Source: Scytalidium lignicola (Eukaryota; Ascomycota; Leotiomycetes). From it: a stretch of DNA of 64,000 nt. The DNA lies in assembly GCA_002812745.2 (NCBI GenBank), contig NCSJ02000067.1, positions 1 to 64,000 on the forward strand. The letters run 5' to 3'. A program made the translations under genes and the position numbers. The notes below the pieces were generated by a model, which did no database searches, was not told the origin of the DNA, and saw only the letters and a program-made list of their open reading frames with translations. Below, one piece after another: positions 13,726-26,051 of this stretch (within the stretch, counting starts at the first letter, position 1; every line of letters starts with the position of its first letter).

Positions 13726-16700
13726 GACGGAACCATGGGATGGCGCGACGAGAGCTCAGCTGAAACCAGGAGAATCGAGCATCGTCAGAAACCCACGAGC
13801 CGTTAGTCGTCGCAAAAAAAGAGAGAAGGTTAGGAATATGGGGAAGTTGGAGGATTGTTTGGAAAGTGCGCAGTTGTGTGCTGGAGTGTGGTGGTGGTCA
13901 CGGGTATCGAGGGGCGGTGGTTGGTGGAGGCGAGTGGAGTTGGCCGAGTCTAGGGAGAAGCAGCAACAAGCAGTTGTCTCGTAATTAGTGTCGTAGTACA
14001 GCAGCAGGACATGTACAGCAGTAGTACGGATTGGTCGTAGCAGCAGAAGCAGCAGAAGCAGTAGAGTAGCAATCTAGTAGTAATAGTTGGAAAGAAGCAG
14101 CACTAATTATCTACTGCCGAGCCAGGGCCAAGTCCAAAGGGCTTTGTTGAGGGGGGATATGTACTGGTCCTTGGTCCTTGATACTTGGAAGAGGAGGTAC
14201 CGGTAAATCAGAATAATACCGGTACATACCACACAGTAAGACTTGATCCTGGAGCTTTAGGGGTTTCGATGATGATGGAAGGGGTCGGGGTGGTCTCTGC
14301 CCGCTGTGATTGGCTGCAGCCGGGGGCGCGAGATAGAGATAGAGATAAGGCGAATGTGGAGAAGAGACTAGTCCGGATTTGTATGCGTAGTGCGAAGTCA
14401 TCCTTCGTTCCTTTGGGCTGAAAGAGAATCTCTCCTCAAGTCAAAGCATCATCGCCCGTCCTAATAATCCCAGAATCACCATGGTCACTGGCGACACTGG
14501 AATGAGACGATGAAGCCCGCTCGCTCTGCCTGTTCTCTCTGATGCGGCCCGGCACGGTACCGCGCAACTGTGCAGTGTGCAAAACATGCAGTACCAGAGA
14601 TGATTTTCGCTGTCACTTGTCTTGATTAGACGGGGCTGCCCGCACGTCCTCGCTCTAATCGTTCTCTCGTCCACTGACCGCGCACGCATCTCCGGCTCGA
14701 TTATGTATTTATGTATGGTGTACCAATCCCTCTAACCCCAGCCAGCGAATCAACCAACGATGTCGACCCAATCCTTGTCACATCGGTGAGCCCTGGGTGC
14801 AACCACGAAGCCCCATAGTCCCTTAGACACTCCCAAGATCTTCAACCATACTTTTTGATATACCACGGTACAGTCCAGTACAGTACCATATTATCGAATT
14901 CTGTCGTACTTCACCGGCTCCCCAGCCCGAGGCGCGGCAGATGGGTAGCCACCTCTCCATGTATGAAGTAGATAGATGTATGTATATGTATATGTACAAC
15001 GTATATATATAAATATATGAATATCATGTCTGCGGATGATCCGTCCTTGGATCCGGAGCTCACGCAGCTAGAAGATGGACGCAGAAAGTAGGTGTAACTT
15101 AAACTTAATACCAAGTCACACACCTCGCACGGCTAGAACCGGTTGGTCATAGTCGCCGTTGCACAACTCCTCTCACCGGATCATCGAATCCTGTGGTCTG
15201 CATCCCTTTCATCTCGTCACTCATTCGTCTGCAGCTTCTGCAAGTCGGGTGCTGATACTCCTCCTGCTGCTCCTCCGGCTGGCTGAGAGTGACTGGTGAC
15301 AAAGAGACGGGGCCTTGGGGAGGGAGAGGGCGTCGTCTGCTACCGCGGAAAACTTTGCATTTGACTTCACACGGTTCTTTCTTCTCCCCCAAAAGCCATC
15401 AATCGGGGCTGTCACAGAAACTGCCCAACCAGCGGCGCAGAACTGCTCGTCTGCTCTCCCCCAGAAGGATACAACCGCCGATGCTGTACGACTTCTCCGT
15501 GCTTCCGTGTTGTGCGGTCTGGCCTGGAACACCCAAGGTCTCGTGCGGCACGAAAATATCAAAAAGGGCTTTGTTTGCTGGGAAGGGATTACGTGTAACC
15601 CCGCAAAAGGTACAAGACAGCGCATCTTCTCGAAATAGATTTGCCGGCCGAGAAATAATCCTAACACCACCGCCACTCTTTTTTTATTTTACCATCACTA
15701 CCAGAAACTGACAAAGGCTTTCGACAAGTTTTCCCTCGGACTCAGGGACGGGTGAAAAGAATGAATGAAGAGGGCCTTGAAGAAAGAGAGTACCTGCCTT
15801 GAGTTGAGGTCCGCTCGTCGATGACTGACCTGATATACTCGGTCTGTGCCTGCTTGACTTGCCTGGTTCGGCTGCACACTCATAGAACGCCTGCATGGCC
15901 TGGCCAGGCCCCCTTCTCGTTGAAAGCCGTGCTCACGCGGCGATGCAGGCCTGCAGCGACGTACCGTACATATACATATACATATACATAGACGCAGACG
16001 CAGCTCCTCCGCACAGCTTGCAGAAAATATACACGGGCGAGGTTAGCTTGGCTACATTGCCGCGTCGTTCCCGACTGTTTGTATCGGGAATGTTGGTTCA
16101 TCATTCGGTGGAAAACGACGCTGCTGCTGGCGGGGTGCGGGAGCTTCTAACTTCCGTTGAGGTGCATTGTGCTGGGTTCTAGAAGATACCAGGTTTTGGT
16201 CGTATGATGGTGACGGAGAGGTTTGATGCAACCCATGTCAAATACTAACGAAGCATATCAAAATGCAATTTATTTTTTGATAGATGACGGATTACTCGTA
16301 GGAGATTAGTTCAGTGCGATCGGAGATTTTATGGATGACTGATCAGTGATCACCAGGGCTTTGCTTCTTGGCCCCCTGCCTCTACTTATCACGAGCACTC
16401 CAATAACTGCCTCGCAAGTCTACTAATAATATTGTTGCAGTGGATAACTTATTCACACATGCCTGATTATTATGTGTCGACGACATCATTCGCTAATGCT
16501 AGATCTCTCGACTGACTCGACCTCTTCCGCAAGGCTGATGATCGCAGATGGCTGGTGAACGACAACGCAAGTATCGTACAGTACAGCAGTACAATATATT
16601 TGCCCCATTCTCCCTCCAGCCCGATATTATGCCCTCCATTCATGCAACTGCAGGAGCCACAATGAGAGAAAAGAAGTGCGCGTCGTCGTCCATGGCTTCC

Positions 16701-18452
16701 TGATACCATGGCAGTGGATAAGGAGCTGCATGCAGAAACTTGCTTGTCCATCGTTATCATCGGCGATCCACCACTGACGTTTCGTTGTGGATGATTTTCT
16801 GCTCTGGCCGTTTCCCCGCCTCCTCCCACGCAGGTCGAGTTATGTAATTGCCTCCAAACCAGGTCCTCGCGCACAACTAAAAGCGGGAATCTACCAGTCG
16901 TGCCAATCTAGCACTATCCGACAAACGCTTCCGTATCACCAGCCACACTTCTTCATATGCGCCGCAACTAAGAAGGCAGTTGAGAAGCCACAGCGCACAT
17001 ACCGGTAACTTACTGTCCTGTACGTACCAGCCACAAGCTTCAAGCTTCAATCTCCCCCTTTATTTGCCCGGATCGACGCCTCCCATTTGTTGATCTGCTG
17101 CTGCGCCCGTTTATCATTCGCCACGTTCGTCAATCTAGCAGCCGCAGTGGCGCGCGCAACTTCCCCAACTCCCCAGCCACAACATGGTTAATCTCGCTAT
17201 GCCCTCTCCGCAGAATACGAAAGCACGCCCGTGGCCCGATCTCTTGGAAGATGGAATTTGTCCTCGTATTATTGCGCACTCACCACCATGATTGGCCCTC
17301 CACACCTTGCTTCTCCCGTTTCAGCTGCATTGAAGACTCAGATCGGGGCAGCATCCGAGCTCCCAGAGCACGGAGCCCTCGAGAGCTTTCGCCTCAGGGG
17401 GGGATGGATGGAGGCAGATGGACGATCGTCTTCCAATCCTTCCTTTCTTCTCGATCGTCCTGCCGCCACCATTGCTGACGAGATGATGATGTTAATCGAA
17501 GGCCGGATCAATGGGGTTTCAGTCCAGAGGCAGGAAAACCCACATGCCATTTGCTGGGCTCTAAATACAGTTTAGACGGGGTCGTCATGGGGATCCAAAA
17601 CGGCTTAGAAGCGTCTTCTGGGCGTGAATCAGGACCGGTATCTGGAACCTGGCTCATGAGGAGCTGCCGTGGCTGACATGGGTGGAGCTTCGCTGCAGCA
17701 CTGTGACTGTAATCCACCTTAGCTAGCAAGCAGGCAAAAGAATCGCACTCAGCCTCCCCTTTATCCTGATTGTTTACTTGCTGGGTTAATTATGGCGTGA
17801 ACAAAGTTGCTCGAGCGCCGTCATCAACCGCGTTCTTTCGACCATTTTCCTTCTTTTTTTTCTCGTCGTCTTCTCCTCCATCATAAGGGAACGGGGTGAT
17901 TCTGTCGCTGGATGCAATAATTCGACCTCAATTCTAACCTTTTGCTGCGCCGTCTTCATGTCTGGCCGGTGGATCTGAAACGATTCGTCCTCGTCAATGC
18001 CAACAAATCCCCCAAGGGAAAGACAACGCTGAAACATAACGCCGCTGAGGGGTTGAATGCGAGCCTTCTGGCTACCTTCTGCTGGCCAATATATATTTTT
18101 TCCTTTTTGCTAGCCGTACATACGTTGGCAGTTGTATTTCCTGCGAGACGGCTGATTTGTGCATAGCCGCCTGTTGTGTTTGGGACCTGGTTCTCCGCGT
18201 CTGATCGTCAAGCCCAAAAAAGAAAGAGACGAACTGCTACAACACCCACCTCAACGTTCGCTGTAATTCACCACGCAAAATATCTTCGATTCTTTTTATT
18301 CCATACCGAAAACCCTCTCGGAACTGCAAGCAGGCTGGGCCGGATAATGGAATACCCAATATTTACAAACTAAATAATAATATTTCTTTTTTGGTTAGGT
18401 TGTAGTTGAAAAAACCCCCGGTCTCAGGTTTGCTCTTGTTGTCTTATGCAGA
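13726..18452. other. Long divergent intergenic region
   Basis: This 4.7-kb stretch separates the minus-strand regulator from the plus-strand 1,543-residue gene and probably holds both promoters. Frames of up to 151 codons overlap on both strands around 15,150-15,710 and 17,230-17,580, but none has a recognisable domain, repeated splice signals or a plausible start context. CAG/CAA-rich tracts occur at 13,960-14,100 and TATG/TACA-rich tracts near 14,975-15,030 and 15,965-15,990. Confidence 0.5.
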
Positions 18453-21400
18453 ATGGGGAATATCCAATCGCACACCTCTACAGCCAATTCCGCGACTACA
18501 ATCACGATCGATACCCCTCCACAACCACCGCCGGATCCTCCTCCAAAATTCGACTCGAACAAGCCTCCGAATAAGCTGTCGAAGCCGAGAACCAACAACT
18601 CGAGCTCAAACAATCTCCTGAACCTGTCTACGGTATCCGTTCCAAACCGCAACGCTATATCGCAGCAGACCCTTGAAGAGAGACCTACAATACGGAGGAG
18701 ATATAGTGTGGCTTCCATGGATACGGTACAGCTGGAGATTGAGAAGTCCGAGAAGGAGAGGAGTAGGCGAGAGCGTTCGAGAACGAGAAAAGCTTTAGGA
18801 CTGTTCCGCAGACGGAGTGTCCAAGCTCCGCCACTGGAGATCCTCGCAACGGGAGCAAATAACCATGCCGAGGTTTTGGAGGTGGAGGGCTTGGAGATGA
18901 AGTACTCGAGGCATAATTCCATGCCGAATAGAGAGCTTTCAAAGAGGTTCCTGAGACGCAATACTATGGCAGCACCAATGACGCCAGCCGTTGAATCTTC
19001 GAGACACCACTCAAGACAGAACTCTGTTGCAAACTCTATTACGGAGGAGCCAGCTATAGATCCAACGCATAGACCCTCCAGACGAGATTCCGTCACGGAG
19101 GAGATGGCTGGAGATCCTACGCGCAGGTACTCAAGACATAATTCGTTTATTCAGGATCTAAGTACTGCGAGGAGATTCTCCCGCCAGAATTCTATCTCAG
19201 AACCAGATCATACCGGGCCACACTTGGGACAAAGCTCTGTGACAGAGCCAGATCCGAGGAAGAGGTATTCCAGGCAAAGCTCATTTAGTCACGAGGGAGC
19301 GGGAGAGCAGAACTATGCTTCAGCGGTGGCACCAGCAGTACCGGAGCTAGCACAACCTCACCCTGTACGAGCATCGGCTCCATTTGTTCCCTATCTACCG
19401 ATCCAAGGACGCCTCTCCAACTTCTTTAGTTCATCTTCGCAAAAACCCCCACAGATGCAACCTGCGCCTCCTGAGCGACGGATGTCAGTTATTGCTCATC
19501 AGGGAGAGCCTCTACAATGCCTTCCAGACCGAGGACCTGGTGAAGATGAGCCAGTGCCTGTACCAATCCGACGGCGGTCTCTGCTACAACCGGGGATTGC
19601 AACGAGAGCCGGCAATTCCAACATGCCCATGCCTGAACCTACGACGCCAAGGGCCTCTCTTCTCCCTTCCTCTGAGCCTGCTAGAGAGACAGATATTGAC
19701 CGAACCAAAGCCAACGATAGCCAAGGCAAATCGATGTCTTCAACCCTGGGGACGCTCGTTTCGCTAGCGCTTGCTAAGGGCAAATTCTCGGAGAAGGTTA
19801 AAGATAAGAATAAGGCGAGGGAAAACGAGCGGTTCAGAGTTCTGGATTTAGATCTTCGTGATGAGGGAACAGCAACTCCTGATCTAGAATACCGCCATAT
19901 CGGAGGATACAAATTCGGTACGTTAAGGATCACTAATGGAACGGCCAGTCCAGCGAGTCTTTCGGAGGATGAATATTTCCCTGCTGCAGGTACAGCAGAA
20001 AAACGTGAGAAGAGGGGCAAGAATCTGCGCAGCCAGACGATGACTTTGGAGACGGGAAAGAAGCCCTGGGGAGATTCGAAACGACCTGAAAGCCCACTTC
20101 GGCAGGTAGTCTCTGAAGCGGTTGATGAAGCTCCTCCACCAAAAATGGACCTGAAAATCATCACAACCCTTGCCGCTCCCCAAACAAATAACGAGAATAA
20201 CGAGATACTTGAATTGAAAGGAAGAGCATCTCCCAATCGAGCGCAGGATCTGGCACAAGACTATATGCAGGACCTACCGATATCACCATTCTCATTCGAT
20301 ACCTCACCAAGAAGGTCACCGATGTTGAAGGTGCAAGCTACGAGTAAGCACACGGCTGCTGAGGACCACTTGTTCGATCTGGAGGAAATTGACCCAGTGT
20401 CTCAATCGTATGAGAATGGTTATCAAGCTGGTATTGCTGCGGCCTTGGCGTGGCAAGCTCAAGCTGCTAAGAATGGTACTCTTGGTCAGCAGCCTGAATT
20501 GATCAACAAACCTCTGTCGAAAGCAGACAGCGGGTACAGCTCGAACACTTCTCTTCGGTCATCCAAGAGTAATGCACAGACGCCATCGAGCAAGGAGTCA
20601 CCTCCTTCACCTCTGAGAGAGAGCATCACTAGAGATAGTGCTATAACGGCGTCAAGCATGTATTCCAGGGACACCAAAACGTCAAGCATCTATTCTAGGG
20701 ACACCATAACCTCTGACCACACGATCCGGCCGAAACGATCATTTCCATCGCGTCCAGTAGTAGAGGGAGAACTTAGACTCGAGACACTACAAGAGCTCAC
20801 TAGAATACCACCTCCAGTCCCTCTAAAGGGACTCGATGATTCCACATTCTCGTTGAAGGAGTTTGAACAAGCACATGCCCAACTTCTTCCTATGGTTCCT
20901 TCAAAGCGTTCTACTGTTCATCTAGCGCAACTGGTAAAGTCACCAACGACAATAGCTCCTGACAAGGAACAAGGCATCCAAGGGGCTGGGAAATCAGGGA
21001 AGGAAGGACGAAAAACGGCTTACAGACAGAGTCTCCCTGTTACTAAGACAATGGAGATATTTCCTGGGAAGATGTCTACGGGTTCGGAGATATCAACTAA
21101 TTCTAGTGGAAATAGTAATGGCAACAATACCTCTTCTAAGTGGCGACCGTGGAGAAAGGAACACTCGGATTCTCAGGCCGAGATAAAAACAGTCCATATG
21201 ATTCAAGCTTTTCCGGCCTCAGCTGTGGAGAAGATCGATATCCCACCCATTCCTTGTCATGTCTCGAGGAGCCAAATGAGCGGCATGGTTGGTTTTCCAG
21301 GTACAAGCTCCCCAAACGAGGTAAACATACGGAAGAGAGCGTCGAAAGAGAGATTGGGCAATTCATTTAGTGTTGAGAGTTTGGAGGAACGACACAATTC

Positions 21401-23084
21401 AATAATGAAGCTGCAGAGCGAGCTTCCTACCATTCAAGCAGGACGGACTACACCGGTACATGTGGCGGAATTGATCAACGAGAAAGGCCGCCAGACGCCT
21501 CCTCTTTCGAGGCATTCAATTGTCCCGATGGCTTCGGGTTCGGTGATGGGGAAGCATATGGTGGCACCAACGTTGGATTCTTCTAGGCGTAAATCAATGC
21601 GTGATCTTCGCGGAAATAACCAATCCACTACTGCACCTTCACCCTTACCTGATACTTCAAGATCGCGCACCAACACTCACAGACGTGCATCAAGTCAGCC
21701 AAAGAACCCTTACGACCTGTTCCTTAGCGAGCCAACTGAGCCAGCATATCGAGCCCTAGCCAAAGAGGAACGAGCTAAGACTATGACGTCGAAGCTTGAG
21801 CTTGCAGCCGCTGCTAGATCTGCGGAGTCAAGGAGGAAGAGCCAGGAGGGACATGTTCAATCACACGCACCTGTAGGACTGGCAAGAAAGAGTAACGAGG
21901 CGCGTTGGCAAGGTCAGGAGGTCCAATCGCAACCCATATCCATCCCTCCTAGTCACAAATCTAGTGATTCTAGTTCTAGCCTAAGCACCAGCCAGAGCGT
22001 TCCCTCTGCCGAATCGCCCTTAAAATTGATGCATCGCCTGGCTCCGAGGATGAAGCGAGCACCACCGCAGGTCCATAAGACGCGTAATACATACATTGGT
22101 CTCGGAATGGAAGCTCAGGCCGAGGCCGAAGCAGGATATCAGGATGCTGGCGCCAGAACAGCTTCGATGACTAGTTTGGGTAGAGTTAGGAGTCCGCCAC
22201 CTGTCAGTTTGAATCAACAGAGGAAGTTTTCGCCGGGGCAGATCAGGAGGGAGCTTGCGCCTACACCTTCTCTTCCCCCTACGCCGATGCTTGAGATGCA
22301 GCCTCAGATGGAGAGAATGGTGTCTCTCAAGGCCGTTGGAGGCTTTCGAACCCGATCGCCTCTTGCTGCACCCGTTCCACCTCGACAACAATCTACACAG
22401 CCAGTTTCCACACGAGATACTTGGGCAGGTTCTAAGAATAACTCGCGCCAGCGACGACAATCCTCTGCAGAAATAATGAGTCATCAACTCAAGTCCCGAA
22501 AATCTACGGAGTACATTTCTAGTGTACGACAACCTCAACAGCAAACACAAGCCGAATTTGAGCATGCGCATCAGTCCCAAGAAGGCAAAAGCTCACATTT
22601 CATGGAATCCAGGAATAGGTTAAAATCATATCGGAGCTTTGATACGAGCCAGACGCATGGACAGGGAAGATATTCTCACTACGGGTATGCATCTCAATCT
22701 CAATCTTACATCGACCCCTATTACCAGAGTGCCTACATGGGCGATGAATATGACCACACTTACGGCTCTGCATCTCGTCAACAACAAAGTGCTTTCCAAC
22801 ACGATGATCCAACATACTACGAAGCGGTCGATGATTCTGAATTTGTTGAACCATCAGCAGGTCAGTTTGGTGGTATCCCTTCGCCTCGGTCGACTTCTAC
22901 TTCAGATATGTTTATTCACCCTCTAGAGGTCGGGCTAGGTGATGGCAGTCTAACTATGAGAGACACTGGTTTCCAGAGTGTAGGGATAGGGAGAAGGGGT
23001 GGTGACGGTGCAGGCCGCTTTGGCGACGGGGTCGAGTTCGAAGAGCGACGCGGTTGGGGTCCAGGGGTTGCTGTTCGGGGATGA
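18453..23084 (+). CDS. Large basic Ser/Arg-rich protein, function unknown
   Basis: A single uninterrupted frame of 1,543 codons. I recognise no enzymatic or binding domain. The N-terminus MGNIQS fits an N-myristoylation signal. Residues about 155-280 carry a run of degenerate repeats built on Arg-(Tyr/Phe/His)-Ser-Arg-(His/Gln)-Asn-Ser, for example YSRHNS, HSRQNS, FSRQNS and YSRQSS; with RRRYSVAS, FRRRSV and RRRRSLL-type sites elsewhere these look like substrates of basophilic kinases and possible 14-3-3 docking sites. The rest is rich in Ser, Pro, Gln and charge, so probably disordered, with a Tyr-rich stretch near residues 1,390-1,470. A membrane-anchored phosphorylated scaffold is a reasonable inference, no more. 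The start was chosen because it gives the whole frame and the MGxxxS signal. Confidence 0.85.
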   Translation: MGNIQSHTSTANSATTITIDTPPQPPPDPPPKFDSNKPPNKLSKPRTNNSSSNNLLNLSTVSVPNRNAISQQTLEERPTIRRRYSVASMDTVQLEIEKSEKERSRRERSRTRKALGLFRRRSVQAPPLEILATGANNHAEVLEVEGLEMKYSRHNSMPNRELSKRFLRRNTMAAPMTPAVESSRHHSRQNSVANSITEEPAIDPTHRPSRRDSVTEEMAGDPTRRYSRHNSFIQDLSTARRFSRQNSISEPDHTGPHLGQSSVTEPDPRKRYSRQSSFSHEGAGEQNYASAVAPAVPELAQPHPVRASAPFVPYLPIQGRLSNFFSSSSQKPPQMQPAPPERRMSVIAHQGEPLQCLPDRGPGEDEPVPVPIRRRSLLQPGIATRAGNSNMPMPEPTTPRASLLPSSEPARETDIDRTKANDSQGKSMSSTLGTLVSLALAKGKFSEKVKDKNKARENERFRVLDLDLRDEGTATPDLEYRHIGGYKFGTLRITNGTASPASLSEDEYFPAAGTAEKREKRGKNLRSQTMTLETGKKPWGDSKRPESPLRQVVSEAVDEAPPPKMDLKIITTLAAPQTNNENNEILELKGRASPNRAQDLAQDYMQDLPISPFSFDTSPRRSPMLKVQATSKHTAAEDHLFDLEEIDPVSQSYENGYQAGIAAALAWQAQAAKNGTLGQQPELINKPLSKADSGYSSNTSLRSSKSNAQTPSSKESPPSPLRESITRDSAITASSMYSRDTKTSSIYSRDTITSDHTIRPKRSFPSRPVVEGELRLETLQELTRIPPPVPLKGLDDSTFSLKEFEQAHAQLLPMVPSKRSTVHLAQLVKSPTTIAPDKEQGIQGAGKSGKEGRKTAYRQSLPVTKTMEIFPGKMSTGSEISTNSSGNSNGNNTSSKWRPWRKEHSDSQAEIKTVHMIQAFPASAVEKIDIPPIPCHVSRSQMSGMVGFPGTSSPNEVNIRKRASKERLGNSFSVESLEERHNSIMKLQSELPTIQAGRTTPVHVAELINEKGRQTPPLSRHSIVPMASGSVMGKHMVAPTLDSSRRKSMRDLRGNNQSTTAPSPLPDTSRSRTNTHRRASSQPKNPYDLFLSEPTEPAYRALAKEERAKTMTSKLELAAAARSAESRRKSQEGHVQSHAPVGLARKSNEARWQGQEVQSQPISIPPSHKSSDSSSSLSTSQSVPSAESPLKLMHRLAPRMKRAPPQVHKTRNTYIGLGMEAQAEAEAGYQDAGARTASMTSLGRVRSPPPVSLNQQRKFSPGQIRRELAPTPSLPPTPMLEMQPQMERMVSLKAVGGFRTRSPLAAPVPPRQQSTQPVSTRDTWAGSKNNSRQRRQSSAEIMSHQLKSRKSTEYISSVRQPQQQTQAEFEHAHQSQEGKSSHFMESRNRLKSYRSFDTSQTHGQGRYSHYGYASQSQSYIDPYYQSAYMGDEYDHTYGSASRQQQSAFQHDDPTYYEAVDDSEFVEPSAGQFGGIPSPRSTSTSDMFIHPLEVGLGDGSLTMRDTGFQSVGIGRRGGDGAGRFGDGVEFEERRGWGPGVAVRG

Positions 23085-24663
23085 TTCAGATGATCACTCC
23101 TCGATTCAACATATGCACATACGAAACACATGCACACTCATTTGCATTTTGGCATTCACTTTTCATAATCATGGTTATTATATCGAATTACATTCCGGCG
23201 CCTCTACATCAGGCATTTCACCATTTATCATATTCATCACCGGCGCCATGGCTCTCAGGCTTCACGCATCTACTTTGTGCATCCAAAAACCACACATTCT
23301 GTCGTCATTTTCATACATCTTCATAATGACCAAAAAACAATAACAGCAAGGAATACATACATATACCAGGATTTTTACGAAAAATTATTATATCAAAATT
23401 AGATACCTCCTCATACGCAACAACATCATCTGACGCCATAATCTATCACAGCTAGTTAGTCAATCAGCAAAGCACTGCACATCGCATTTTTATTTATTTT
23501 TGGTCTTCATTTTGCTTTTCTTGGAAGTATATAGCGATGTGGGCATGTATATTACATCATTTTGCCTAGTAGATTTTTTTTAATTGTATTTAAATAGTTT
23601 TTTGTAATCAGCTTGTCTGGTTTTTGGTTGGCTGGATGCGGGTTTTTCCCCCCTGCACTGGATTGCATTGAGATGCATTGGAATTTGGAATTTGGGGCTG
23701 TGTTTTCTTCTCTCGCGCTCTCATTTTGGAAACGGGAAATCTACATATTTTTATTTTGGTGGAAATTGGGCTTTTAGACCTGGCGATTTTAGCTGAGCTG
23801 GGTTGGGTTAATCTAGGAAAGAAAAGAAATGGTTTGGCTATTGCTATGATGTTTGTTGCCTTTTTTTTGGTTGTTAGTTGTGTGCGTGTGTGTGTGTGTA
23901 GTTAAATTTAGTGGTGAAGTGAGATATATAATTATGGAGAAAGTTGATTGATATATATGATGCTTGTGTGTCTTTTTGGTTTGGATGTGACTTGATTTGA
24001 TATGACTTGATTTTTCAACCCTCTTTTTTGGCGTTGGAACGATGGAATGTAGTTTTTTAATGTGGTGGTTTTGTAGGTAATGAATGTCACATCTAATACC
24101 GCCCACCTAAGTCGTGGAAGTTGGAAATAATGTGAGTTTCTATTATTAGTTTTATAGTCAGACGTGATGTTCAAAAGCAAAAAGGTGGATGAATTCAGTA
24201 TTTGCAGTTCCTGGGTTTCTTTTGCTACTAGCAGGATTATAAAATGTTAGTAAATACGGAGTATAATCACAAAAAGGAGTAAAAGCTAATGTGAGAGCAA
24301 TGTTGCCAATCTTCCTTTGTTCGGTTCTCAAGGACCCCTTGAAAATGTAGAATTAACTCGCATCAACTCTATGGCTTTCCACTTCATAATAAACTTTGAT
24401 GACACCATTTAGATCTTCTAGCTCTTCATTTTAAGCATGTATGGTCGGTGTAATCTAACTATATCTAAAATTGAGAGATAATGTAGTTGTTTGAAGTGAT
24501 TGATTTTATTCGAAGATTGTTATTAAAACTAGACCTAGAACTTGTAATTTTTTCTCCCATTCAGTGTTATTTGCACTTGAGATTCTACCCATTAGATTTT
24601 GTGACTAATAAATGCCTTTTAACGAATTACCAAGCCAACAAATTTGAATATCTTAAGAGCTAT
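23085..24663. other. Intergenic, T/G-rich
   Basis: Presumably contains the 3' UTR of the large plus-strand gene. A GT-rich tract lies at 23,880-23,900. No coding signal was seen; short frames here are strand shadows. Confidence 0.5.
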
Positions 24664-26051
24664 CTATTTCAGTCTCCAGAATCTCACTGCTTGATCTTGA
24701 TCTTGACACACGATAAAACTCGAGTCAGCTGAGCATATTGGCCATGCACGAGTTGTCGATGGAATCGTATCCTCGATGCCTCTTGTAAACTGCTGCTTGG
24801 AATTCAATATAATATTATAGATTTCCGTCGTACCCTCAGTGGTACGGAACATCAGCTTCCTTCCCCCATCTATGAACTTGATCATGAAGACCTCCAGAAA
24901 AGGTCCTGCCATGTAATTCTCAAAGGCCATACTCCATCTCATCTTCTCCTCTCCAGTAAATGGATCCAACACACGAAGTTCACCTAACCCGCCGCCTGCA
25001 GCTAGCAACTTGCCATCTGGGCTCCAGTCTATCGTACAGATCCAATGCTTAAAACCCTCGAATCGAGAAACCTCCTCTCCGGTTTGCATGTTATAAATAT
25101 ATATAGTTGACTTTGGACCTCCCCCGCTCGCCGCAATGTACTTGGAATCTGGTGAAAAGGCTCCGCACCACATCTGACCGCCAAATGGACCCCATACACG
25201 CAAACAAGCACCGGTTTCCACGTTATAAACTCGTATTGTCTCATCCCAGGATATCGATGCTATGACTTTTGAATCTGGGCTTGTGGTGGCCCATGTAATT
25301 AACCCTGTGTGTCCTTCCAGACGATGTCTTACTTGTCGTCTTTCCATATCTCAGACATTAACATACTGCTGTGATCTTAAATCCTCTGGATCGTCAGATA
25401 TCGACTTGTCTAGACTGATATAAGTCATTAACTTTCCATCAGGACTGAAAGATGGTGCCGTGGACGTAATGGTATCCTTGAGCGTGATCTTGTCTTGTAA
25501 TGTGTGCATATTTACCGCCTTGGTCACAGCAGATCCAAAACCCTTTTTTATCAAATCTAATGCTGATTCGTCTACTTTCCAGCCATGATTCTTCACGAGT
25601 TTAGATATCACATCGTCTGCTGCATTGGTTGAAGTAATGTCAATATCAACCGCATTTGTGGCTGCTGTTGGAGAAGCATCCTTTCCTTGATCCGTAAGCT
25701 CCCAAATGATCATATCTCCCTCCCTCATATGCATGTATGGTGCATGGGATCTCAGCGTGTAGTTCCCATGTTCTTTTATCTTCGGAGAAAATTCCACTGT
25801 GCCTACGTTATCCGCATGTCCACGTAGGACTTCCACTAGCTCGTATGTGGTCGTAGAATAGATGTGAACATGCTTCCCGGACTCAAGCTTGATCCAGATG
25901 AGTTAACGGTAATCTTATGGAGCTCTTGGCCCCATCGCATAGGATGGTTTGGTGCCCATGTTGCAGGTTCGCCGTTGTAAATACTCTTGAAATCGTCTTT
26001 CAAGGCATAGACGTATTGCGCCATGAATTGCTCTTGGGTCATACCTGGCAT
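24664..26051 (-). pseudogene. WD40-repeat protein, broken by a frameshift and a nonsense codon
   Basis: Read from 26,051 down, the frame opens MPGMTQEQFMAQYVYALK and continues to about 25,900. The protein then goes on in a different frame (KLESGKHVHIYSTTTYELVE and so on), so one or two bases have been gained or lost between about 25,870 and 25,920. That second frame runs to a TGA at 25,353-25,351 exactly where a WD dipeptide is expected (VNV-stop-DMERRQVRHRLEGH), and beyond it the same frame stays open to 24,664 with clear WD40 strands such as LEGHTGLITWATTSPDSK and IDWSPDGKLLAAGGG. A TGG-to-TGA change explains the stop. Total coding potential is about 460 residues without introns. A full-length product is impossible; translation of the C-terminal 227 residues from an internal Met cannot be excluded. 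Confidence 0.85.

Noticed and set aside
15147..15711. Overlapping frames of 80-151 codons on both strands
   Set aside because: Mutually overlapping, no family feature, no splice series; typical of GC-balanced promoter DNA.
18395..20258. Minus-strand frames of 233 and 245 codons inside the 1,543-residue gene
   Set aside because: Antisense shadows of a long intronless gene with biased codons.
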